A DNA stretch of 64,000 bases from Microbispora rosea (GTDB taxonomy: Bacteria; Actinomycetota; Actinomycetes; Streptosporangiales; Streptosporangiaceae). The position numbers and the translations under genes were made by a program. The stretch lies in NCBI RefSeq assembly GCF_900156315.1, contig NZ_FTNI01000006.1, forward strand, positions 124,001 to 188,000. The letters are read 5' to 3'. The notes beneath the pieces are model-generated. The model had not been told where the DNA came from. It ran no database searches and was given only the letters and a program-made list of their open reading frames with translations. This document shows, piece after piece, positions 15,936 to 25,112 of this stretch (its first letter is position 1; every line of letters starts with the position of its first letter).

Positions 15936-17963
15936 GTGCCCGGATATCCCGTCCTGCCCGAGGGTCTCGCGTACGGCGGGGACTACAACCCGGAGCAGTG
16001 GCCGGAGGAGGTGTGGCGGGAGGATGTCCGCCTGATGCGCGAGGCCGGGGTCAACCTGGTGACCGTCGGCGTCTTCAACTGGGGGCTGATCGAGCCGCAG
16101 GAGGGCGAGTACGACTTCTCTCTGCTGGACCGGATCCTCGACCTGCTCCACTCGGCCGGGATATACGCCGACCTCGCCACCCCCACCTCCTCGCCGCCCA
16201 CGTGGTTCCGCCGCCGCTATCCCGGCAGCCGCCTCGTGGACAGGGAGGGCCACGTGCTCGGCGGCGGCTCGCGGCACAGCTTCTGCCCGAGCTCGTCCGA
16301 CTACGCCGCGGCGTCCGAGCGGGTCGTCGCCGCCCTGGCCGCGCGGTACGCCGGCCACCCCGCCCTGGCGATGTGGCACGTGCACAACGAGTACGGCTGG
16401 GCCAACGCCCACTGCTACTGCCCGACGTCGGCCGAGGCGTTCCGCGCCTGGCTGCGGGACAGGTACGGAGACGTGGGCGCGCTCAACGCCGCCTGGGGCA
16501 CCACCTTCTGGGGGCTGACCTACGGCGCGTTCGAGGAGGTCGAGCCGCCTGTCGCCGCGCCGGTGGGCCTGCTCACCGGACTCCAGCTCGACTTCATGCG
16601 GTTCTCTGTCGACGCGCACCTCGCGTGCTTCCGCGCGGAACGCGAAACGATCCGGCGGTTCAGCGACCTGCCCGTCACGACCAACTTCATGATCCCCAAC
16701 TGCAAGCCAATGGACTACTGGCGCTGGGCGGCGGAGGTCGACGTGGTGGCCAACGACCACTACCTCGACTCGGCCCGCGCCGACCCGCACATCGAGCTCG
16801 CCATGGCCGCCGACCTCACCCGGTCGGTGGCGGGGGGCCGCCCGTGGATGCTTATGGAACACTCGACGGGCGCGGTCAACTGGCAGCCGCGCAACCTGGC
16901 CAAACGGCCGGGGGAGATGCGCCGCAACACCCTCGCCCACGTGGCGCGCGGCTCGGACTCGGCGATGTTCTTCCAGTGGCGCGCCTCCCGATACGGCGCG
17001 GAGAAGTTCCACTCGGCGATGCTGCCGCACGCCGGCACCGACTCCCGGATCTGGCGCGACGTGGTCGCGCTCGGCGCGGACCTCGGGAGGCTCGCCGGGG
17101 TCAGGGGCGCGCGGGTGACGGCCGAGGTCGCCGTGGTGTGGGACTGGGAGTCCTACTGGGCGCTCGAATTCGAGTGGCGCCCCTCGGCCGACCTGCGCTT
17201 CCGAGAACGGATAGAGGCCTATTACGAGGCGCTGTGGCGCGAGCACGTCACCGTCGACTTCGTGCACCCGTCGGCCGACCTGTCGCCGTACCGGCTGGTC
17301 GTCGCGCCCAGCTCCTACCTGCTCGGCGAGGGGGCGGCGAAGAACCTGCACCGCCACGTGGAGGCGGGCGGCCACCTGCTCGTGTCGTACTTCTCCGGCA
17401 TCGTGGACGAGAACGACACCATCCACCCGGGGGCCTATCCCGGGGCACTGCGCGAGGTGCTCGGTGTGGCCGTCGAGGAGTTCCACCCGCTCCGCGAGCA
17501 CGAGACGGTCAGGCTGCGGCCGTCGAAGTCGTCCGGGCCCGAGTCGTCCGAACCCGAGTCATCTAAGCGGGGCGCGACCGGCCGGATCTGGTCCGAGCGC
17601 GTACGGCTCGCGGGGGCGCGGGCCGTGCACGAGTTCGCCGACGGGCCCGACGCCGGGCATCCCGCCGTCACCCGGCACGACCTGGGAGCGGGTAGTGCGT
17701 GGTACGTGTCCACCGCACTGGACGCCGGGTCCGGCCTGCGCGATCTCGTCGCGGGGGTGCTCGACCACGCGGGCGTGTCCCGGCCGCGCGGCCTGCCCGA
17801 CACGCTGGAGCTGGTACAGAGAGGCGACCACCTGTTCCTCATCAACCACGCGGACGCGCCGGTGACGGTGGACGGAGTGACCGGCACCGGCGTGCTCGAC
17901 GGCGCCGCGTACGACGGTGCGGCGACGGTGCCGGCCGGCGGCGTCGTGGTCGTCCGCACATGA
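15936..17963 (+). CDS. GH42 beta-galactosidase
   Basis: 675-aa glycoside hydrolase family 42. The TIM barrel has the family start LAYGGDYNPEQWP, acid/base Glu152 in HNEYG and nucleophile Glu308 in LMEHSTG. The trimerisation domain (about 385-590) and a small beta domain follow. There is no signal peptide, so it acts in the cytoplasm on imported galactosides. An acidic Ser/Pro/Glu repeat (SSGPESSEPESS, about 530-541) interrupts the second domain and looks like an expanded loop. GTG 15936 lies behind GAGGGGGA. It is divergent from the ABC importer and probably co-regulated by the LacI protein at 11588. Confidence 0.93.
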   Translation: MPGYPVLPEGLAYGGDYNPEQWPEEVWREDVRLMREAGVNLVTVGVFNWGLIEPQEGEYDFSLLDRILDLLHSAGIYADLATPTSSPPTWFRRRYPGSRLVDREGHVLGGGSRHSFCPSSSDYAAASERVVAALAARYAGHPALAMWHVHNEYGWANAHCYCPTSAEAFRAWLRDRYGDVGALNAAWGTTFWGLTYGAFEEVEPPVAAPVGLLTGLQLDFMRFSVDAHLACFRAERETIRRFSDLPVTTNFMIPNCKPMDYWRWAAEVDVVANDHYLDSARADPHIELAMAADLTRSVAGGRPWMLMEHSTGAVNWQPRNLAKRPGEMRRNTLAHVARGSDSAMFFQWRASRYGAEKFHSAMLPHAGTDSRIWRDVVALGADLGRLAGVRGARVTAEVAVVWDWESYWALEFEWRPSADLRFRERIEAYYEALWREHVTVDFVHPSADLSPYRLVVAPSSYLLGEGAAKNLHRHVEAGGHLLVSYFSGIVDENDTIHPGAYPGALREVLGVAVEEFHPLREHETVRLRPSKSSGPESSEPESSKRGATGRIWSERVRLAGARAVHEFADGPDAGHPAVTRHDLGAGSAWYVSTALDAGSGLRDLVAGVLDHAGVSRPRGLPDTLELVQRGDHLFLINHADAPVTVDGVTGTGVLDGAAYDGAATVPAGGVVVVRT

Positions 17964-18179
17964 ACGCCCCGGCGTCGTGCCGCGGCACTGTTCGGCTCCG
18001 ACGATCGGGCGCTGCCCGCACTGCGAAAACTCGCCCGCCGGTAGCGCGACGTGGTCTCCCTACCCGCGGCGGCGACCTGACCACGTCGCGGAGAGGGCCC
18101 GGGGGCGTCCTTCAGATCTTCTCCTGAGCGGAGAACCATGAGAAAGATCCTCGCGACGCTGGTCGTGACAGGCTGCACC

Positions 18180-18225
18180 GAGCGGGCCGTCTCGGGGGAT
18201 GCGATCCCTCTCGGGCGGCCCGCTC
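18180..18225. terminator. Bidirectional terminator between GH42 and the Rpn-like gene
   Basis: The outer stem GAGCGGGCCG/CGGCCCGCTC (18180-18189 with 18216-18225) encloses an inner GGGAT/ATCCC stem. The genes on both sides converge here. I see no credible gene in 17964-18237. Confidence 0.65.
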
Positions 18226-18237
18226 GCCCACTCGCCC

Positions 18238-19113
18238 TTAATCGAACAGCTCGTCGACTGTGGTGATGACGGCGGCCTTACGGACCCACGCATCCAGCTG
18301 GTCCGGGTCATCGCACCGGCGGATGCGCTCACGGGCGTCGTCGGAGATCTTCAGGCCGCGGGCGTCCAGCACCGCGAAAATCGACTTGATCTCGCCCTTC
18401 CTCTCACCTTTCAGCTCGCCTTTGGCCAGCCAGTGGGAGAAGTACTTTTCGCCGAGATAGTCGAAGTCCTGAATGGTGGTCATCATCTCCTCCAGACGCT
18501 TGACCGTCACATCGCGTAGCGAGCTGATCACGTAGCTCAAATATACTCTGGCCCGGTCCTGATCCAGCGTCGCCAGTCCCGCCAGCATCGCCTGCAGCAC
18601 CTGTTCGTCATCGGCCTCGACCGGGTGTGCCACGGCCGAGAGCACCGCGAGCTCCGGGCTGGCGCGGGCCTGGTCGGGGTCGGTGATCAGGGGTATGCGG
18701 CCGGGGTCGATCGCCAGCGGGGTGATGACGCCGCTCGGACCCAGGTTGATCGTCCTCTCGCACCATCGGGCCGTCGATCGATCCGGGCAGATGACCAGCA
18801 GTGCGGTGTCGCACTTGTGCTGAGATCGCAGCGTCGTGACGTAGACCGGCCAGCTGAACCGCTTGCCGGCGTCCCGGCCCTGCTGGACCTCTACGATCAC
18901 GGCCATCACCGCGGTTCCGGTCTCGTCCCGTACGACCACCACCGAGTCGGCGCGGAACTCGATCGGCGAGGGCTGAGTGCTGTCGGCCGATTCCACACGT
19001 GCGGCAGCAAAGGGCGGCAGCTCGATCCTCTTCACATAGTGCAGCAGCTCCAGCGCGGTCTCCGGCCGGTTGCGGATGAGCTCGATCGGCATCTCGTGAG
19101 CAATACCAGGCAT
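18238..19113 (-). CDS. Rpn-like PD-(D/E)XK nuclease family protein
   Basis: 291 aa. Residues 50-80 have the nuclease-type pattern Asp56 (FRADSVVVV) then Glu75-x-Gln77 (VIVEVQ), as in the Rpn and PDDEXK transposase-like proteins. The C-terminal tail GELKGERKGEIKSIF followed by a helical domain (DARERIRRCDDPDQLDAW) is common in multi-copy actinobacterial members. The gene looks lower in GC than its neighbours and has no functional link to them, which hints at lateral gain. DNase activity is plausible but not shown by sequence alone. Confidence 0.65.
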   Translation of the reverse strand: MPGIAHEMPIELIRNRPETALELLHYVKRIELPPFAAARVESADSTQPSPIEFRADSVVVVRDETGTAVMAVIVEVQQGRDAGKRFSWPVYVTTLRSQHKCDTALLVICPDRSTARWCERTINLGPSGVITPLAIDPGRIPLITDPDQARASPELAVLSAVAHPVEADDEQVLQAMLAGLATLDQDRARVYLSYVISSLRDVTVKRLEEMMTTIQDFDYLGEKYFSHWLAKGELKGERKGEIKSIFAVLDARGLKISDDARERIRRCDDPDQLDAWVRKAAVITTVDELFD

Positions 19114-19193
19114 GGCCGGAAAGTTACCGAGAGTTGTTGACCAATTACGCCACGTTCATCGAAATGGCGGCTATTGACGGCTATTAAAAGCCC

Positions 19194-19430
19194 TCAGGAC
19201 TCGGGGATCGCTTCCCACTCGTGGCAGGGGCTGAGCGGGTGGTGCTGGTAGATCACGCCGACGGCGGGGTGGGGCCAGCCGAGGATGACGGCGTCGCGCT
19301 CCGTGTGCGGAACCGGCTCGCCGAGGTCGGCGGCCGTGACGGGCTGTCCGCCCGGGCCGCAGACGCACTCCGGGCTGCCCTCGTGGTCGATCACGTCGTC
19401 GAGCGGCATTACGTGTACGAACCTGTCCAT
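19194..19430 (-). CDS. Hypothetical protein, 78 aa
   Basis: Unrecognised small protein, acidic with many His and Pro residues. Two cysteines sit in SPECVCG and a third near the end in SPCHEW; with the His residues (MDRFVHV, YQHHPLSP) these could bind a metal. ATG 19430 has AGGTAGGTG upstream. It lies alone between the Rpn-like gene and the GH31 operon. Confidence 0.55.
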   Translation of the reverse strand: MDRFVHVMPLDDVIDHEGSPECVCGPGGQPVTAADLGEPVPHTERDAVILGWPHPAVGVIYQHHPLSPCHEWEAIPES

Positions 19431-19520
19431 GTCACCTACCTAGCCGAGGATTGCGGTCACATTACCCCAACTAGACACAAACCGGAATAACTTGGACAAA
19501 TCCGGAGCGGTACCAACCCA

Positions 19521-19551
19521 TTGACCTTTGTTGGGATGGACGGCAAACTAA
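19521..19551 (+). promoter_or_regulatory. Promoter of the GH31 operon with a possible ROK half site
   Basis: TTGACC (19521-19526) and AAACTA (19545-19550) could be -35 and -10, 18 bp apart. The string AAACTAACT overlapping the -10 also occurs, in reverse, in the operator in front of the ROK regulator at 34.9 kb. Confidence 0.4.
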
Positions 19552-19587
19552 CTCCACAATCGCCGGATGAGCCGATGGAGTGCCGCA

Positions 19588-21870
19588 ATGCCGTACCGTC
19601 CCCCATTGATCGCGCGCGAGTTCTTCGTGGCGGATCCTCCAGAGCTTCCGGTGCGCGAGCCGGGCGAGGAGGGCCTGTCCGCGCTGACCAGCGCGGAGGT
19701 GGTGGCCTCCGACGGGCGGGGTGTGACGCTCAAGGGTTCCACCTCGGCGGAGGAGACGCTCGTCGTGCAGATCACGGTCGCGGGTGAGGGGGTGATCCGG
19801 GTGCGCCTGTCGGAGGACCCCGACGCGCGCACCCGGTCCTCCCGGGCGATCTCGATGGTCACCCCCGGCGAGTACGGCGCGGCCGTCGTGGAGGCGAGCC
19901 ACAGCCGCGTGGTGATCGACGCCGGGTCGCTGCGGGCCGAGGTGCGGCTGAACCCCTGGAACCTGCGCTTCACCGACCGGGCCGGCCGGACGCTGGTGGA
20001 GCAGGACCCGGGCCACCCTGACATCAGCGGCCGGCTGCGCACGCTGCCGTTCGGCCGCTCCACGGTGGACGGCGCCCCCGTCGCCTACCACGACACGTTC
20101 GTGGCCCCGGCGGACGAGGCGTTCGGCGGCTTCGGCGAGTCGTTCACGCCGCTTGACAAGCGCGGCCAGCGCCCGCTCATGTGGAACTTCGACGCGTTCG
20201 GGGCCGAGTCGCAGCGCGCGTACAAGAACGTGCCCTTCTACCTGTCCAGCAGGGGGTACGGCATCTGCGTCGACAGCGGGACGCCGGTCGAGTTCGACGT
20301 GTGCCAGTCCACGCACAGCGCCGTGCAGATCATCGTGCCCGACGACCTCATCGACTACTACGTGATCGCGGGACCGACCCCCGCCGAGGTCCTGGACCGG
20401 TTCGACGGGCTGACCTGCCGGCCCGAGCTGCCGCCGAAGTGGGCGTTCGGCACCTGGATCTCCTCGGGCTTCTTCCGCGACAGCCAGGAGCGCGTGCTGG
20501 AGCGGGCCAGGAAGATCAGGGAGCGGGGCATCCCCTGCGACGTGCTCCACCTGGACTGCTACTGGCAGGCGGACGGGCACTGGTCGGATCTCCAGTGGGA
20601 CCCCGAGACGTTCCCCGACCCGGCGGGCATGCTGGCCACGCTCAAGGAGCAGGGCTTCAAGGTCTGTCTCTGGATGAACTCCTACATCTCGCACCTCAGC
20701 CCGGCCTTCGCGGAGGCGGCGGAGAAGGGCTACTTCCTCAAGCGGCCCGACGGGGAGACGTACGTCGCCGACACCTGGCACGGCTCCTACCCCGCCTGCG
20801 GCATCGTGGACTTCACCAACCCGGAGGCGGTGGAGTGGTTCAAGGGGCTGCTGCGCGACCGCCTGCGCGAGGGCGTGGCGGCGTTCAAGACCGACTTCGC
20901 CGAGGGCGTCCCCGCCGACGCCGTGGCCTTCAACGGCATGACCGGCACCGAGCTGCACAACGTCTACGCGCTGCTGTTCAACGACATCGTCGCGGACGTC
21001 ACCCGCGAGGTGAACGGGCACAGCCTGGTCTGGGCGCGCTCGTCCTACCTCGGCGGCCAGCGCCACTCGGCCCAGTGGAGCGGCGACGTCGACACCACCT
21101 ACTCCGCGATGGGCAGCACGATCAGGGGCGGGCTGTCGCACGGCCTGTCCGGCATCCCCTTCTGGAGCCACGACGCGGGCGGATTCACCGGCACGCCCAG
21201 CCCGGACCTCTACATCCGCTGGTCGCAGTTCGCCGCGCTGTCCCCGCTCGTACGGTTCCACGGCACGACCACCCGGGAGCCCTGGGAGTTCCCGCCGCAC
21301 GCCGAGCAGGCCGCCGTCGAGGCGCTGCGGCTGCGCTACCGGCTCATGCCGTACATCTATTCGGCGGCCGTCACCGCGGCCGAGACGGGCGCGCCGATCC
21401 TGCGCGCCCTGTGCGTCGACCACCCGGACGACCCGGTGGCCTGGCAGGCGGACCTGGAGTACCTTCTCGGCACCGACCTGCTCGTCGCTCCGATGACCTC
21501 CGCCGACGGCACCCGGAAGGTCTACCTGCCCTCGGGGGTGTGGGTGGACTACTGGACGGGTGAGGCCGTCGACGGCGGGCGTTACGTCACGGTGTCGCCG
21601 CCGCTCGACCAGATTCCCCTGTTCGTACGGCACGGCTCGCTGATCCCGGTCACCGAGCCGGGCGACACGGTGGCCGACGACCCCCGGGTCTCGCTGCTCG
21701 CCTTCGGCCTGCCGGAGCGCGAGAGCCGTACGACGATCAGGGACCTGGACGGCGACACGACGGTCACGGCGGTGCGGGACGGCGACAGGCTGGTCGTCAC
21801 CGCCGAGGGCCCCAAGCAGATCGACGGCGTCGAGTTCGTCGGCCCCGGCGCCCCGGTCGTCATCAACTAG
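19588..21870 (+). CDS. GH31 alpha-xylosidase, YicI type
   Basis: 760-aa glycoside hydrolase family 31. The nucleophile is Asp436 in FKTDFAEG; the KTDFxE form is typical of alpha-xylosidases such as YicI. The acid/base is Asp500 in WSGDVDTT, 64 residues later, as expected. The N-terminal beta-sandwich includes FGGFGESFTPLDKRGQ, and the C-terminal beta domains include DLLVAPMTSADGTRKVYLPSG. It has no signal peptide and is cytoplasmic. ATG 19588 (GGAG 7 bases before) is chosen over ATG 19567. First gene of a likely operon with a sugar importer and GH3. Expected job: removing xylose from imported xyloglucan oligosaccharides; alpha-glucosidase activity is the alternative. Confidence 0.9.
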   Translation: MPYRPPLIAREFFVADPPELPVREPGEEGLSALTSAEVVASDGRGVTLKGSTSAEETLVVQITVAGEGVIRVRLSEDPDARTRSSRAISMVTPGEYGAAVVEASHSRVVIDAGSLRAEVRLNPWNLRFTDRAGRTLVEQDPGHPDISGRLRTLPFGRSTVDGAPVAYHDTFVAPADEAFGGFGESFTPLDKRGQRPLMWNFDAFGAESQRAYKNVPFYLSSRGYGICVDSGTPVEFDVCQSTHSAVQIIVPDDLIDYYVIAGPTPAEVLDRFDGLTCRPELPPKWAFGTWISSGFFRDSQERVLERARKIRERGIPCDVLHLDCYWQADGHWSDLQWDPETFPDPAGMLATLKEQGFKVCLWMNSYISHLSPAFAEAAEKGYFLKRPDGETYVADTWHGSYPACGIVDFTNPEAVEWFKGLLRDRLREGVAAFKTDFAEGVPADAVAFNGMTGTELHNVYALLFNDIVADVTREVNGHSLVWARSSYLGGQRHSAQWSGDVDTTYSAMGSTIRGGLSHGLSGIPFWSHDAGGFTGTPSPDLYIRWSQFAALSPLVRFHGTTTREPWEFPPHAEQAAVEALRLRYRLMPYIYSAAVTAAETGAPILRALCVDHPDDPVAWQADLEYLLGTDLLVAPMTSADGTRKVYLPSGVWVDYWTGEAVDGGRYVTVSPPLDQIPLFVRHGSLIPVTEPGDTVADDPRVSLLAFGLPERESRTTIRDLDGDTTVTAVRDGDRLVVTAEGPKQIDGVEFVGPGAPVVIN

Positions 21871-21892
21871 GCACACCCCCTGGAGAAAGACC

Positions 21893-23209
21893 ATGTTCAG
21901 AGTAGGCAGGAGCGCGGCGGTGGCGGCACTGGCCGCGGCCGCACTGGCGCTCAGCGCGTGCGGTGGATCCTCTGGTGATTCCGATAGCGGCAGCGGCGGC
22001 TCCGCCGAGGGCAAGACCCTCACCCTCTGGCACTACGAGACCGGCAACAGCGCCATGGGCACCGCCTGGGCGCAGGCGATGAAGGACTTCGAGGCGAGCC
22101 ACCCCGGCGTCAAGGTGAAGTTCGAGGAGAAGGGCTTCGAGCAGATCCAGAAGACCGCGGGCATGGTCCTCAACTCCGACGAGGCCCCGGACATCATGGA
22201 GTACAACAAGGGCAACGCCACCGCGGGCCTGCTGTCCAAGCAGGGCCTGCTCACCGACCTGACCGAGGAGGCCACCAAGCGCGGCTGGGACAAGCTGCTC
22301 AGCCCGTCGCTGCAGACCACCGCGAAGTACGACGAGCGGGGCATCATGGGCTCGGGCAAGTGGTTCGGCGTGCCGAACTACGGCGAGTACGTGATGGTCT
22401 ACTACAACAAGGACATGTTCGATAAGGCGGGCGTCAAGGTGCCCACCACCTTCGACGAGTTCACCGCCGCGCTCGACGCGTTCGCGAAGAAGGGCACCAC
22501 GCCGATCGCGATGGCGGGCGCCGAATACCCCGCCCAGCAGCTGTTCTACCTGCTCGCGCTGAACAAGGCCAACCGCGCCTGGATCGACTCCTTCGAGCTC
22601 TACAAGGGCAAGGTCGACTTCCACGGCCCCGAGTTCACCTACGCGGCCCAGACCTTCTCCGACTGGGTGAAGAAGGGCTACGTCAGCAAGGACTCGGCCG
22701 GCATGAAGGCCGAGGACATGGGCGTGGCGTTCATCGGCGGCAAGTTCCCGATCATGGTGTCGGGCAGCTGGTGGTTCGGCCGTCTCCAGGAGGAGATCAA
22801 GGACTTCACGTGGGGCTCGTTCCTGTGGCCGGGCCAGTTCGCCCCGGGATCCAGCGGCAACCTGTGGGTCGTGCCCGAGAAGTCCAAGAACAAGGACCTC
22901 GCCTACGACTTCATCGACATCACGATGAAGAAGGAGATCCAGAACCTGCTCGGCAACTCGGGCGGCGTCCCGGTCGCGGCCGACCCCACTGCGATCACCG
23001 ACGCGCAGAACAAGGAGCTCATCGAGAACTTCAACAGGCTCTCGACGCAGGACGGCCTGGCCTTCTACCCTGACTGGCCGGCTCCCGGCTACTACGACGT
23101 GCTCGTCGCCGGCATCCAGGAACTGATCAACGGCAGCAAGAAGCCGGAGGAGGTCCTGGACGAGATCGCCCAGCCGTACAACGACAACCTGGCCGACATC
23201 GGCAACTAG
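21893..23209 (+). CDS. Sugar-binding lipoprotein of ABC importer
   Basis: 438 aa. The signal peptide ends in lipobox ALSA-Cys23, then a Gly/Ser/Asp-rich tether. The mature domain starts KTLTLWHYETGNSAMG and has PDIMEYNKGN and VMVYYNKDMFDKAGV, typical of family 1 oligosaccharide binders. Trp-rich patches such as SGSWWFGRLQ are likely sugar-stacking sites. It lies 22 bp after GH31 and is followed by a strong intercistronic hairpin, which probably keeps its mRNA more abundant than that of the permeases. The ligand is likely a xylose-containing oligosaccharide, by context. Confidence 0.92.
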   Translation: MFRVGRSAAVAALAAAALALSACGGSSGDSDSGSGGSAEGKTLTLWHYETGNSAMGTAWAQAMKDFEASHPGVKVKFEEKGFEQIQKTAGMVLNSDEAPDIMEYNKGNATAGLLSKQGLLTDLTEEATKRGWDKLLSPSLQTTAKYDERGIMGSGKWFGVPNYGEYVMVYYNKDMFDKAGVKVPTTFDEFTAALDAFAKKGTTPIAMAGAEYPAQQLFYLLALNKANRAWIDSFELYKGKVDFHGPEFTYAAQTFSDWVKKGYVSKDSAGMKAEDMGVAFIGGKFPIMVSGSWWFGRLQEEIKDFTWGSFLWPGQFAPGSSGNLWVVPEKSKNKDLAYDFIDITMKKEIQNLLGNSGGVPVAADPTAITDAQNKELIENFNRLSTQDGLAFYPDWPAPGYYDVLVAGIQELINGSKKPEEVLDEIAQPYNDNLADIGN

Positions 23210-23258
23210 AACGGGTCCCGCCGGCCTGAGCAGGGCGGGGCCCGATCTCCCTCCGACT

Positions 23259-23295
23259 CCGGCGGCGGGGCTGCCTGACCGGTCCCCGCCGCCGG
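23259..23295 (+). terminator. Intercistronic hairpin after the binding protein gene
   Basis: A perfect 12-bp stem (CCGGCGGCGGGG with CCCCGCCGCCGG, loop 13 bases) sits between binding protein and permease. Such hairpins commonly act as partial terminators or mRNA stabilisers in import operons. Confidence 0.6.
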
Positions 23296-23320
23296 GCCCC
23301 TTCTGGAAAGGTCTCCACAC

Positions 23321-24223
23321 ATGGCACCACCCGGCGCGGGCACGGCCCGCCCGCGCGGGAGGGGCGGCTACTGGCTCTACCTGGTTCCGAGCCTGGTGCT
23401 GTTCCTCGCGATCATCGTCGTCCCGCTCCTGATGAACGTGGCGACGAGCTTCACCCGCTGGTCCGGCGTCGGCACCCCCACCTGGATCGGGCTCGACAAC
23501 TACACGAAGCTGTTCAAGGACGAGCGCTTCTGGGCGTCCTTCGAGCACAACGTCGCACTGATCATCGCGATGGCCGTGATGCCGACGATCATCGGCCTGG
23601 TGCTCGCCTCCGCGCTGTTCGACTACATCGCCAAGCGGTTCGGCGGGCGTACGGCCTCGGCCCTGCGCGCGGCCTTCTACCTGCCGCAGGTGCTGCCCGT
23701 CGCGGTGGCCGGCGTGGTGTGGGGCTGGATGCTCCACCCGTCGTACGGCGCGGTGAACCAGATCTTCGGGATCAAGGTCAACTGGCTGGGCGACCCCGAC
23801 ATCGCGCTGGCGACGGTCATGGCGATCATGGTGTGGTTCCAGCTCGGCTACCCGGTCGTCATCTTCATGGCCGGGCTCCAGCGGGTCGATCCCTCCCTGT
23901 ACGAGGCGGCCGAGATCGACGGCGCCTCGTGGTGGCGCAGGTTCTGGCACATCACGATCCCGCAGATCCGGCCGGAGATCTTCGTGGTGCTGCTGACCTG
24001 CACGATCGCGGCGCTCAAGGTGTTCGGGCCGATCTTCGTGCTCACCAGGGGAGGACCCGGCTCCGCGACGATGGTGCCGTCGTACTTCTCCTATCTGAAC
24101 TTCTTCGAGAAGGTCAACGTCGGATACGGCTCGGCCATCGCGACCGTGCTCGCCCTGATCATCGTCGTGGTGACCTTCCTCTTCCTGCGGGTCCAGGAGC
24201 GTGACCAGGAGAGTGAGTCGTGA
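23321..24223 (+). CDS. Sugar ABC transporter permease, MalF type
   Basis: 300-aa permease with six predicted membrane helices (first LYLVPSLVLFLAIIVVPLLM) and an EAA loop EAAEIDGASWWRRFWHITIP. It belongs with the binding protein upstream and the MalG-type permease whose start codon overlaps its stop. No ATPase gene is in the operon. Confidence 0.92.
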   Translation: MAPPGAGTARPRGRGGYWLYLVPSLVLFLAIIVVPLLMNVATSFTRWSGVGTPTWIGLDNYTKLFKDERFWASFEHNVALIIAMAVMPTIIGLVLASALFDYIAKRFGGRTASALRAAFYLPQVLPVAVAGVVWGWMLHPSYGAVNQIFGIKVNWLGDPDIALATVMAIMVWFQLGYPVVIFMAGLQRVDPSLYEAAEIDGASWWRRFWHITIPQIRPEIFVVLLTCTIAALKVFGPIFVLTRGGPGSATMVPSYFSYLNFFEKVNVGYGSAIATVLALIIVVVTFLFLRVQERDQESES

Positions 24224-25059
24224 ACGCCGATCGCACCTTCCGCCAGCCGGGGCGGTGGGCCGTGCTCGCGGCGCTGGTCGTGCTCGCGGTCGTGATGCTC
24301 TTCCCCTTCGTCATCGTCACGCTCAACGCGTTCAAGTCCCCGGCCGAATACTCCTCCGGCGGCCCGCTGAGCCTGCCCCACGGGTTCTACCTCGACGGGA
24401 TCGTCGCCTTCTGGGACCGCGTCGACTTCGGCCTGAAGCTCTGGAACAGCCTCCTGATCAGCGGCGTCGTCGCGGTCGCCGCGGTGGTGCTGTCGGTGCT
24501 CAACGCGTACGCGCTGGGCATCGGCAGGGTCCGCGGCCGGCTGTGGATCCTCGTGCTGTTCCTGGTCGCCAACACGCTGCCGCAGGAGGCGCTGGTCTAC
24601 CCGCTCTACTACCTGTCGAAGGAGGTGGGGCTGTACGACTCGAAGCTCGCCGTCATCCTGATCTTCACGGTGATCCAGGCGGCCTTCGGGACCTACCTGC
24701 TCTCGTCGGTGCTCGGGCAGTTCCCCCGGGGGATCCTGGAGGCGGCCGAGATCGACGGCGCGAGCAGGCGGCGGATGCTGTGGGGCATCGTCGTGCCCAT
24801 CAGCCGCCCGACCCTCTCGGTGCTGCTGATCTTCTTCTTCATCTGGACGTGGAACGAGTTCTTCCTGCCGATGGTGTTCCTCATCTCCAACGACAACCAG
24901 ACCGTGCCGGTCGCCCTGGGCGTCCTGCAGGGCGAGAAGATGATGGACGCCACCATGTCCAGCGCGTCCGCACTGCTCGGCATCATCCCCGCCGTGGCCT
25001 TCTTCCTGATCTTCCAGCGCACGCTGACCCGTGGCGTCACGGTGGGCGCCATCAAGTAA
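24220..25059 (+). CDS. Sugar ABC transporter permease, MalG type
   Basis: 279-aa permease. GTG 24220 overlaps the preceding stop codon (GTGA). Helices include LAALVVLAVVMLFPFVIVTL, and the EAA loop reads EAAEIDGASRRRMLWGIVVP. It completes the membrane part of the importer between GH31 and GH3. Confidence 0.92.
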   Translation: MNADRTFRQPGRWAVLAALVVLAVVMLFPFVIVTLNAFKSPAEYSSGGPLSLPHGFYLDGIVAFWDRVDFGLKLWNSLLISGVVAVAAVVLSVLNAYALGIGRVRGRLWILVLFLVANTLPQEALVYPLYYLSKEVGLYDSKLAVILIFTVIQAAFGTYLLSSVLGQFPRGILEAAEIDGASRRRMLWGIVVPISRPTLSVLLIFFFIWTWNEFFLPMVFLISNDNQTVPVALGVLQGEKMMDATMSSASALLGIIPAVAFFLIFQRTLTRGVTVGAIK

Positions 25060-25112
25060 CACCCCCAAATAACACCCCCGAATAACGCGTCACTACCTGA
25101 CCTGGAGGCGCA

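Noticed and set aside
18138-18266. Short open frame starting MRKILATLVV with a lipobox-like VTGC
   Set aside because: It runs straight through the terminator hairpin at 18180-18225 and overlaps the end of the opposite gene; the protein after the first 15 residues is hairpin-encoded.
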